DNA of 64,000 nt from positions 20,003,821 to 20,067,820 of the forward strand of contig OW386291.2 of assembly GCA_936432065.2 (NCBI GenBank), in the 5' to 3' direction. Numbering within the stretch: position 1 is the stretch's first letter; each line of letters opens with the position of its first letter. A program made the position numbers and the translations under genes. The DNA comes from Rutpela maculata (Eukaryota > Arthropoda > Insecta > Coleoptera > Cerambycidae). This document shows positions 11,253 to 20,496 of the stretch, piece after piece. The notes below the pieces were generated by a model. It was not told the DNA's origin. It made no database searches and was given only the letters and a program-made list of their open reading frames with translations.

Positions 11253-12637
11253 TTTGCGAATAGGAACTATATAAAATTATAATCAGCTGTTTCATGCAGT
11301 GAAAATTCTTTTTGCTAATATTCCAATTTAAAATATAAGAAAAGAATCTGCAAAACTACTTACACAAACTTCTCTCTCTATCTGGCATATCTTATTCATT
11401 CATTTTTTTACCACCTTATATTTTTCATTTCATTAAAATGTATCGGGTTTTTGTTTTTTGACAATAGTGTTAACTACATTTCAGATATTAGTTTTCTTCG
11501 TCGTTTCTTAATTATTTTTTAAGTTGACCACCCTTTATATTTTGCACTAAAAACACGACTTTCTTCCTTGGAAATTATGTTAACTCTATCTAAATATCAT
11601 TACCCTCCGTCACATTTTTTTCATTATTTTTTTTTCAGAGACCTCTGTATATTTTTCAGTAAAAGCAAGTAAATCAGATTTTTTCCTTGATACTAGCGTC
11701 AACTACCTAGCAATTTTTTCCCCGTTAAATAGTTTTTTTAGATACAGCGCCAATAGACAGACAGACAATAAACCGATATACACACAGACAGACAAAAAGA
11801 CTAACTGACGGAATTGAAAACCTTATTTTTTGTAATCTACATATTTGCTTGTTTTTATAAAAATGTTTTAAACGCCTTCCAGATCATCTCAATGACCCTT
11901 TTAAGTCTGGTAAATCTAAACTTGACTGATTCAGAAGGAAGGGCCTAGAGTTCCTGACATCTCACTGACTCCTTCACCATAACTTAAAATATTAGTTATA
12001 ACTAACGATTTTGAAAATTTTAAACAAATTCATAATGCCATTGTAAAACGCATGTAAAAATCTGCAAAAAAAAAAGGAAAATAACAGACAATTTAACAAA
12101 ATGTATTATTCCTCTCATTGTATTTGTTGCCACATCGAAATCAAATTAAAACAATAAATCACTGCAGCAGGAAAATTCCTTATTCACCTTTTTTATGCTT
12201 AGTTTCACCGAATTCACCGTATTATATATTTGGTTTATTAATGCTAGAAAGATAAACAATTTTGTTATTTTATAGCGCACAGTTTCTTGTATTGTCTTGT
12301 TATTTACATTCAGATCAAACATTTCTGACCTTAAGGCTTCATTAAAGATAAATCTGCCGCAAAGCGAAAATAAAAAAAAGTTTGTAATCTGAACATCTAC
12401 GTGACATTGCACCTACTTTTGAATGTTGTCATTTCAAATTATTTTGAGCAATTCTTCTCAATAACTAATATATCTAATTGTGCAAATACTTCAAAGCTCT
12501 ATACTCAAAAAAAACGTGCTTCGATTCGACCAATGTAATTACGGAGGAAAATATTAAGGTGATTCGATTCTGAGTGTGAAATGCCGTATGCTAATGTATT
12601 ATTTACTAGACGATATGAAGACATATTTTAAACTTAC
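11253..12637. other. Liprin-alpha intron, no gene
   Basis: AT-rich intron sequence downstream of the 12638 exon on the gene strand. It contains GACAGACAGACA stretches near 11757-11800 like those in the ACTTCCAC-ended repeat family. The 88-residue frame at 12146-12412 has no family features. Confidence 0.5.
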
Positions 12638-12712
12638 CTCTTCTTTGGTTGAAGCTAATTCTTCTTCTAAACTTGAATTTCTTTCTAATGCTACTCTCAG
12701 TCTCTCTCGAAC
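12638..12712 (-). CDS. Liprin-alpha: Liprin-alpha, internal exon (coiled coil)
   Basis: A 75-bp exon of 25 codons reads VRERLRVALERN, then SSLEEELASTKEE. It is flanked by TTACAG at the acceptor (ending at 12713 on the minus strand) and GTAAGTT at the donor (12637 downward). Both ends are phase 0. In sequence it directly continues the exon at 17628-17792 (ALDEK then VRERLRV), a junction well conserved in the liprin-alpha/PPFIA family. Liprin-alpha is a cytoplasmic presynaptic scaffold whose N-terminal coiled coils dimerise and bind RIM/ELKS-type active-zone proteins. The heptad spacing of L, V and A residues fits that region. The next downstream exon is not visible in 1-12637, so the following intron is longer than 12.6 kb or the next exon is too short to spot. 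Confidence 0.93.
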
Positions 12713-13359
12713 CTGTAATTCAAATGACAGTTTTACCTAAATTTACACTTTTAAAATTTTAGAAAAACAATCTGTAGGTCAAAATTACTAAAGTTAGAAG
12801 GTAACATCGTAACATTAAATGTGTGGAGGAAAAACAGTGGAGGCCGCCATATTACGCGTCATCATGCCTGCCGAAGCTTAAATGCTTGTATGCGTTTGAC
12901 ATTTTGTAATTAGCGCGCCCATTTCTTGAGTTCTTTCGAAATATTTATTGTTTTTGTGTTTATTTATCCTGCAGTTATTGTTATCGAATGTACAGTTTAG
13001 TTGTTCAAGAGAAAGAGACTCTCCCATAGTTTGTAATCTGTGTAATACAATTTTAAGGTAAGTTGTTTTCCAATCTTAATAACAATTTTAAATACGATTT
13101 TATTAGACACGCGAAGGAAAGGTTGTAGTGACGCTGTATGTCATGACAACAAAAGAGATGTTGATGGTTTTTTCCTTCCCTAAACATCTCTAGTAAGGAA
13201 TTAGAAGAGCAAACTAAATGAGCGAACGTGATAAAAAGAAAATCTTCTGAACCCGTACAGAGAAAATTGTTAAGAAAACTAAGAAAAACTGTTAACTAAA
13301 GACTGTTAATTTTTCGTGTGTAGAAGTTTGCTTTTTCAATGGTTTTATTATATTCGGAC
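12713..13359. other. Liprin-alpha intron, unremarkable
   Basis: Part of the 4.9-kb intron between the two coding exons. The part at 12840-12960 is less AT-rich than its surroundings, with CCGCCATATTACGCGTC, but shows no gene. Confidence 0.5.
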
Positions 13360-13760
13360 ATCTGTCTAGGTCAAGATTGAAATTTCACCAACTTTCCGTT
13401 CTCCAATCGAGCTGAAATTTTGCACACAGCTTTGGTTCTGAGGACAATACAATACAGTATATCTCATATCGTTCTAAATCCAATATGGCGGATGCCCCAA
13501 GATGGCGGCTTACTTTTTTCTTCACAACTCCCTTGACATGTATATCAAATGAAAGGGTTTGAAGAGTAGAATACTGTAAGCTACGTTACGTCATTTTAAA
13601 CACAGTATGGCAGACGCTCTAAGATGACGGATTACCTTTTTCTTCACAACTCCCTTGACATAAATATCAAATGAAAGGGTTTGACGAGTAGAATATGATA
13701 AGCAATGGGACGTCATTATATACATATTATATATTTTTGTAAATTGAAATAATCTATTTT
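13360..13760. repeat. Tandem repeat with AATATGGCGGATG-type units
   Basis: Two to three units of about 125 bp contain ATGGCGG, AAGATGGCGG-like text, then CTTCACAACTCCCTTGACAT and CAAATGAAAGGGTTTGA. A related pair is at 15385-15740 (GGCGGCTGTCGCCAAGATGG, GGCGTCTGTCGCCAACATGG). ATGGCGG-containing repeats of this kind are common in arthropod introns. Whether they belong to one element is unknown. Confidence 0.6.
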
Positions 13761-13829
13761 TCCAATTGTATGAAATTAAAATAATGAATTAAGACTAAAG
13801 AGTAAAAAAAACCGCTGCCCAAGGAATCA

Positions 13830-14494
13830 CTACTTCCACATCCAGATTCTCTATCCAAGTCACTCACAATGAAAAAACTTTGTATATGAAAATAATTGTT
13901 TATGGAACTTTAATAATATAATATTTGAAATCCTCTACCCCAAAAACCCATATAACGATACCCCACATCGGTAGTGGGGTGGGGGGGGGGTGATAGTGGG
14001 GGGTGGATGAAGTAAAAAAATATTTTGAGGTTTCAGGTTCCTGTACATACACAAAATCACTTTTTTTTTCATTCCCTTTAATAAGGGGGTGGGGGTGGTA
14101 ATGGGGGTGGCTAATGCCAAAAATTTTTTTGAGAACTTAGCTTCTCTTGTATATAATAAATACCAATTTTATGGACTCTTACCTGCTTGATTGACCTATT
14201 TACCCCAAATTTACCCCAATTTACCCCCCAACCCTTCGACGGAACAAGATGAAAATATAATCTAGTTCTAGATCTCGTTAAAGTACATATGTGTACCAAA
14301 TTTCAAGTCAATATCTTAAACGGTTCCAGAGTAAACGTGCGCACAAAAAAAAGTTACAGACAGACCGACAGAAATTTTTTTTTCGCTCAAAGTTAAAATC
14401 TCGACGTTTCATGACATTTTAAGCCTATTTGGACAATAAAAATTTTTAAAAATTTTTTTGTCGTTACTATACTTCCACTGGACGTGGAAGTAAT
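13830..14494 (+). mobile_element. ACTTCCAC-ended repeat family, full copy
   Basis: Starts near ACTACTTCCACATCCAG and ends with CTTCCACTGGACGTGGAAG. Both ends share the inverted motif TTACTTCCAC(A/G)TCCAG, and the right end is itself a small hairpin. The interior carries a G-rich/C-rich block at 13970-14110, ACCAAATTTCAAGTCAA, GTTACAGACAGACCGACAG and CTCGACGTTTCATGACAT. Other copies are at 16020-16160 and 19287-19444 (right ends only), 41408-42605 (inverted, split) and 52382-52952. The copies carry no protein. A non-autonomous DNA element is the likeliest reading. Confidence 0.65.
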
Positions 14495-14984
14495 AAAAAA
14501 AACTTTTTAAAAACAATAGTTTTATACCTACAACAAATTAAAACAATAAAATTGCTACTGTCAGAGAATTCTTTATTCACTTTCGACTATGAGGATTATA
14601 TGAGTATAAAGCAATAAAATCAGGACCGAGGTCAGTTTCGGACAACAGACGCTCGGGGCAAAGACTAACAATGTAATATATATTGTTAGTCTTTTCTCGG
14701 AATTAAAAGAACGACTCAATTTCTTGGAATATAATATATCAATATAGTGTTCTTTTCGTAAGTATTCAAGGTGGACCATCATTCAAGGGTTGAGTTAAAG
14801 TTGACTTTTTTTCTGTTTTTTTTTTTTTGTAATAACTTGACAACCTCTTGACCGCTCTTATCCCAATTTGGTAAGAAAACATATTTTTAAGCTAAGGAAC
14901 AAAAATGTATTTATTACATAGAGGGCGCCACATGAGCAAAACCTGATGATGAATATTTTTCCTACTCTTTTTTGATTACTGCAC

Positions 14985-16800
14985 GGTATCGGAACCTGCG
15001 GTCCTGGTAATAGCAAGGACACCTCCAATCGATCTACAAGAACGCCAGAGAATATTTTCCAGGAAGGCGGAAATAAACACAAGCAGGGTGAAGAGAGAAG
15101 AAAGATCTCGCATCATGGACGAGTGCCAACGACGCATAGTGGGAAAAATATGCCCTTTTTTGGACAAAAATCTGCCGACAGTAGAGATTTCAATCAAATT
15201 AAATTAAAAAAAATGGCAAATACCCTTATGACATTGTACTTTAGAGTAGTGCTGCGGCAAAGTGGCTTTGGGTTAACCTAACCTATAAATTATTCCTCGT
15301 TTTCCTCCTTGGTCGAGAGTCATAAACAAACGAAGTAGTGTTCATGTATATTGGGTACCAAATTCATTTTTATGGGATCATAATTAATTGACAATGCAAC
15401 ATAGGCCATATTACATCAAAAATCCAAAATGGCGGCTGTCGCCAAGATGGCGGACTACTTCTTTCTTTATAACTTCCTTAATATGGGTATCAGATGAAAG
15501 GGCTTGGTGAGTAAAATACAATAAGCTATGTAGCGTTGCTATATATACAGGGTGTTTCATCTAAATCGCACATACCCACTTTTTGGTAAGTTAGAAGTTT
15601 GAAATTTTGCATACGCCTGTAAGTCAGGTGACAATGCAACATACGCTATATTACATCATAAAAAATTCAAAATGGCGTCTGTCGCCAACATGGCGGACTA
15701 CTTATTTTTATAACCTCTTTGATGTGGGTAAAACTCTAAGTTTATTTAAGACTAAAAAGTTACAAAATAAAATTAATAGTTTAAAAAACTAAAAAAACAC
15801 GCTTTTATTGTTGACAATTCTGAGGCCAGATTCGGATTCCGCGCGAAAAATTACTTCGAAAATGACCCTCGGCTGCCCAATAACATTCTCAGATAATGTC
15901 AGGGTTAAAGCTTTTAGGTTTATGACTTTATTTAATACATACAATTTTTCACTTATTGGTTATATTAGGTTTAAAGCTGTTAATTAGGAATAAAATCATC
16001 TGGATAAAAAACTATCCTTATTTTTACCTGTGTGGATAAAGTAAAAAAAATTTAAGCGTTTGGTTCTTGTACACATAGTAAATTACACATTTTTTCACCA
16101 CCTTTTAAATTTTAAAACTTTTTTGTCGTTTCTATACTTCCACTTGATGTGGAAGTAATATCTGCGATTTTTAGGTTAGGTTAACCCAAAGCCACCCTGC
16201 CGCAGCATTACTCTAAAGTACAATGTCTTAAGGGTATTTGCCATTTTTCTTATTTAATTTGATTGAAATTGAAATCTGCACTAAGATGGTTAAGCCGTGG
16301 ACACGACGAGGTGAACAGTTCCTGACCGAACATGGTTTTTCCGATTCTATCTACATAAGATGGGAAAAACGGAAAATCCAGGGTGCGTCTACTGTGAGAT
16401 GGAACCGGAAGACAATGCACACCGCACGTTCTTCGAATGTGACAGATGGAGTCAGGAAAGAACCTCATTGGAAGTGACGGTGGGTGCCCAACTGACACCC
16501 GACAACATCGTGGACAATATGCTGCCCAGCAAAAACTTCTGGGATGCAGAATCGAAACTCGTAGAGACGGAGCTCCGACAAAAAAAAACGAGAGGAGCAA
16601 TAAACGCGAGAAGACCCACACGCAGAAGGTGTTGAGACCTCTCTCCTGAACCCCAAGTCACAGCTGTGGACGGGAGATGTAGGGAAAAGGTGAGGAAGGC
16701 ACCGCGAAAGCGGTTCCAGCCTGATCTCTCTTCGGAGATTTCAGAAGGGCCTCTTGCTTCTCTTAGCTAACGTGCCGGTAACACTCTCCCAAAAGAACAA
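14985..16800 (+). mobile_element. R1-like LINE 3' fragment, split by an insertion
   Basis: The plus strand at 14985-15185 encodes TVSEPAVLVIAR, then PPIDLQERQRIF and a basic stretch ending near DECQRR, which resembles the post-RT region of R1-clade ORF2. After the 1.1-kb inverted-repeat insertion, 16262-16640 encodes MVKPWTRRGEQFLTEHGF and, in a shifted frame, the CCHC-type motif CVYCEMEPEDNAHRTFFECD. It then reads LTPDNIVDNMLPSKNFWDAE. The 3' UTR seems to run to about 16800. R1-clade elements end in such a zinc knuckle. Reverse transcriptase and endonuclease are absent. The fragment sits inside the Liprin-alpha intron. Confidence 0.75.
15185..16274. mobile_element. Inverted-repeat insertion inside the R1-like LINE
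   Basis: GATTTCAATCAAATTAAAT at 15187, followed by ATGGCAAATACCCTTATGAC and the rest of a segment of about 100 bp ending GGTTAACCTAACCTA, recurs as the reverse complement at 16168-16274. The interior (15288-16167) contains an ATGGCGG tandem pair, a TACAGGGTGTTTCATC motif at 15548 and a right-end fragment of the ACTTCCAC-ended family (16020-16160). Removing it roughly restores the order of LINE coding blocks. No target-site duplication was found. Confidence 0.55.
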
Positions 16801-16853
16801 CGAACGACCCTGTATATTTTAATTATATATTTACAATAAATTTGATTTATAAT

Positions 16854-17257
16854 TGTTGCAGCTAATATTCTGTTTGTGAATCAGAGGAGGTGGCGAGTAT
16901 GGCTGCTAGCAAAAAGAAAATAACAGAAAAATTACAAATAGGACATGCTATTAACGTTAATATAAAATTTTGCAATTATTCAATAGTTCATTTGCCTATA
17001 CAATTCAATTCAGTGCGGCTAATCAACGTACGCAACATATTGGTCCTTCGAGTCGGATCAATATATTGAAAACGTAGATTAATAACAAACATTGAACTGA
17101 ATTGTGTAAGCAAATGGACTGTAGTTTTATTGAAAAGTTTACAAATATTTTTATTTGAACATGACATTCTATTGCACTTGTCATATATTTTTTTTTGTTG
17201 CTAGCGACCGTACTCGTCACCTTACTCTGACTCATAAACAGAATATTGGCCCCAACA
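16854..17257. mobile_element. BEL/Pao-like LTR relic in inverted duplication
   Basis: 16854-17037 reads TGTTGCAGCTAATATTCTG to ACGTACGCAACA and has matching TGTTGC/GCAACA ends, as expected for a short LTR. After a 3-base spacer comes TGGTCCTTCGAGTCGGA (17041-17057). This matches a primer-binding site for tRNA-Tyr with one mismatch, as in many insect BEL/Pao elements. A diverged inverted copy of the LTR then occupies about 17070-17257, beginning TGTTGGGGCCAATATTCTG on the minus strand. No gag or pol is present. BEL/Pao is inferred from the primer site only. Confidence 0.55.
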
Positions 17258-17627
17258 ATACTAATGTTAATTTTAAATTAGAAAAAAAACATTTTTGGTA
17301 ATTTGATTACCCAAAATGACAATTTTTCTTAACCTACAATTTATTAAATTGTACTTTAGTATTTTGAAAAATACAGGATACTAAATTCAAATCTATAATT
17401 TATAATTTTTAAAAACTACTCCTATACTTTCTTAAGAGTTCAAATATTTCGTAATGTCTCCCAGTGGAGAAGCCAGAATTTCAAATAAGGCAGGTATCGT
17501 GACAAATTCCCGCGCTTTCTATGTTGGTCTCTGATTTAACGAATGTTACCATGTTACCTACATAACTTTATTAACATTGCTTATAGGTACCTTATCAATA
17601 TATTACCATGAACATATGTTTGCTTAC

Positions 17628-17792
17628 CTTTTCGTCTAAAGCTTTGTGATGCTCGAATAAACTTTTAAGTGCCTTCAAAACTTCTACTTCGCTCGACACT
17701 CCAGATTGAGCCGCAGCCTGTCGCTTCACGACAGTCATCCGTAGGGACCGCTCGTGCCTTGAGACTAGACATTCTAGGTGCTCTAACAATAA
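17628..17792 (-). CDS. Liprin-alpha: Liprin-alpha, internal exon (coiled coil)
   Basis: A 165-bp exon of 55 codons has TTTCAG before it (acceptor, from 17793) and GTAAGCA after it (donor, 17627 downward), phase 0 at both ends. It begins LLLEHLECLVSRHERSLRMT, continues VVKRQAAAQSGVSSEVEVLK and ends ALKSLFEHHKALDEK. This is a very strongly conserved stretch of the liprin-alpha N-terminal coiled-coil region and decides the gene identity. Codon use is more GC-rich than the surrounding intron. The protein acts at the presynaptic active zone, organising vesicle-release machinery, and interacts with LAR-type receptor phosphatases through its C-terminal SAM domains, which lie outside this window. Upstream coding exons were not found up to position 64000, so the upstream intron exceeds 46 kb. 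Confidence 0.95.
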
Positions 17793-18608
17793 CTGAAACA
17801 ATATGAAACAATCGTCATTGCTTGCTACGAACATGACTCGAGTAGTTGCAAAGAGAAATTATTGCCCATGTAAATATGACATATACCCTGTTCACGATCT
17901 TTGTGCACAAACGCGGGCTTTGATATTTTTTCAGTGGATTTATTATAGTGGAGAGCTCAAGCATGCGAAAGTCTCTAGAACTTAATTGTATTTGCATTTT
18001 AATTTTAAAATGTAAAGACCACTACAAATTACCTCTTTCACATTTAAGATTTAAGAAAATTCGTTGGTCGTCCAAAAATCGTGGGATGCAAATGTGGTGT
18101 GGGAGATGATAAATTGTAAATTCGGGGGCTATTTGTTGCCTGAATTTCAGATTAAACAAGTAAAGCAAAATGTTTTTAATATGTTCTTTGATTTGATAAA
18201 TACAAGGTGATTCTTAACCTATACGCACAAACTTAAGGAATGATAGCTTATGGTGAATAATGACTAATTATGAAAAAAAATGGTAGTAAGTGACATAGTG
18301 CCACTCTTGAAAACCTTGTCTGGGCCTTTTTAAAACCTTTATCAAAACCTATTTTAACGCCAGATGAACTTTTTATGAGCTTCCTGTATTTCTAGAAAAC
18401 ACGTAGAAGCCTACATCAAAACTGTTTTTTAAAACCCTTTTAAGTCGATATCAAGAGTGAAAACTATAAAATCTCCATGAAGGAATAATTTTATTATTAC
18501 ATCTATTATCTCTAAACTGATTTTAGTAAACACTGGACCGATACGAAGATAAAATTAACTTCAAACTTATAAAATAAGAGTGGTACACAGTATATACCTT
18601 ATGTCTTT
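17793..18608. other. Liprin-alpha upstream intron, no gene
   Basis: AT-rich. The block CTTTTTAAAACCTTTATC near 18320, with CCAGATGAACTTTT, weakly resembles 23260-23320. This may be two ends of a decayed repeat interrupted by later insertions. Confidence 0.4.
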
Positions 18609-18794
18609 ATACCGTGCGTGTAATTTCCCATTAGGCATGTACATCCACGTAGCGCGATAGATATGACAACATAGTTGCCGTAAATTCCTCCGTCGAGCGG
18701 AGCATTCCAGCCTGTTATTTCATTTTAGCCAGCTGGCACGCGCGATGTTGTAATTTTACTCCCGATGCCTAGCGTTTGGTTACACACACGGTAT
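18609..18794. mobile_element. 186-bp MITE, copy 1
   Basis: Ends are ATACCGTGCGTGTAA and, inverted, the near-identical TTACACACACGGTAT. The body contains CCCATTAGGCATGTACATCC, ACGTAGCGCGATAGATATG and GCCAGCTGGCACGCGCGATG. A second copy, also 186 bp with only a handful of differences, lies at 33135-33320. No coding capacity. The duplication at the insertion site could not be fixed, so the superfamily is unknown. Confidence 0.85.
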
Positions 18795-20483
18795 AAGACC
18801 TATTTAAAAAAGAAAAAAGACAACAACAGTTATGACAAGAAATTTCAAACCAATGGCAGTACAAAAAATAGGCCCAGAAAACAAGCGTGCTCCCGAAATA
18901 TGCATAAAAAATTAGACAAAATTTGCATAGACGCGTTAATCAGCAAATAAAAAAAATAGCTACTTGTCGGTTCTCAGAGTAATTTTCAGTCGTTTTTTGT
19001 GACTCTACCTTAATTTGCTAAAGCAAAATTGAACATTATAATTAATTATAATTATAAATAGATTAAGAATACTTTTATACTTAAGGAAAAAATATGGCAG
19101 CCCAATTAAATAAAACCTAATTGTAATTTACAGTTCTCTCAGTAAACTATATATTTTAATAATGGTAATGGCCTAGAACATTTTACTCTAGATGAAGTCC
19201 ATTTGGTAATTTTGTAAATTATCACAAATAATTCCTTCCTTACATAAGTGCAAATACACTTAGCGAAGATCACAGGGGCTTCATAAGGCTATACTAAACA
19301 GACAGACCGACAGACAGACAGACATATTTTTCTCTTTGCTCAAACTTAAAATCTCGACGTTTCATGACATTCTAAGCCTATTTGAACAATAAAAATTTCC
19401 AATTTTTTTTTTTGCGTTACTATACTTCCACTGGGTGTGGAAATAAAAAATCGTAATAAAACCTTTGGGATTTAAGTGAGCCGCCGCGCCGCCAAGACGT
19501 ATCCGCTTGAAACCTTTAAATTTAACCTATAAGTTTTCATCTCCTACGAATAATTTGCATAGCTCCAGTGCTGCAGCGACGTACATTCATTTCGAACTTT
19601 TAGTTAGAAGGTCTGTAGATCCCAAGTAAAGTGTATATACTACAAACGTTATACCCAATAGGTGACAAATTTAAAACTAAATTGGGCATGTTTTAGGGAG
19701 GGTAATTTGAATTTCTGAAAAACTATGTAGGTCAAAAGAAATGAAATATTGAAATAAAATAGAAGTATTTATTCAATTAAAATAACATTTAAATTTTTTA
19801 AATAATAGCAAAACAATAAAAATCATTTTCTTTGGATGTTTTTATTTGGTGCTTTAAGAACCCATAAGTGTTTAATTGTAAAGTAATATCATGCTGTTAT
19901 ATTAACAAAAACAACATTTTAACCTTTCCATTTCACATATTAATCATAAATGGTATTTAAAAAAGATTAAGTGAATTTTTTTTCCATTTTGAGTTCTTCG
20001 TCTAGTAGCAAATGTTTTTATTTTGAAACTCAACCGATTGCCTGTTTCAGTCTCATCACATAAAAAAATAAACGTTCAGAGAAACTCTACATTTTATTTT
20101 TTTCAAACAAATAAATGCATCAAAACGCAACATCGCACAGCTCTCTGCACAGTTCTTTTCCCATATGGCCACTCTTTTATATTTTCGTCCACATTTCCAA
20201 ACAAGACAATTACAAGTCGTGAAATGCTTCTAACACATTTGTTGTCATGAATTGAGTTTTTAGAAAGTGTTTTATGGAATTCGGATTTGTCTTTTAAATT
20301 TATAGATGCTTTTTTTCTTTTTAACGGTTTCATCAAAACATTTGTCAAGGATATATTAAGAGACTAGTTTTGTAATGGCCTTTAATAAGTACTAATAGCC
20401 ATTTTAAAAATAACTTGAAATGTCTTTACCGCATACTTCTTAAACCATAAAGGATAATTTAAAGCCTTTTTAGATCTTAATGG
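18795..20483. other. Intron with one repeat fragment, no gene
   Basis: AT-rich. It holds a right-end fragment of the ACTTCCAC-ended family at 19287-19444 (GACAGACAGACAGACAT, CTCGACGTTTCATGACAT, ACTTCCACTGGGTGTGGAA). The open frames at 20023-20348 lack any recognisable domain. Confidence 0.5.
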
Positions 20484-20496
20484 AATTTAAGAAGAT

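Noticed and set aside
15272..16190. Telomeric TTAGG repeats
   Set aside because: Only two to three units (GGTTAACCTAACCTA) occur inside an inverted repeat, too few for a telomeric tract.
16238..16661. Several overlapping frames around 16238-16661
   Set aside because: Only the frame with the CVYC...H...C knuckle fits a LINE; the others are shadows.
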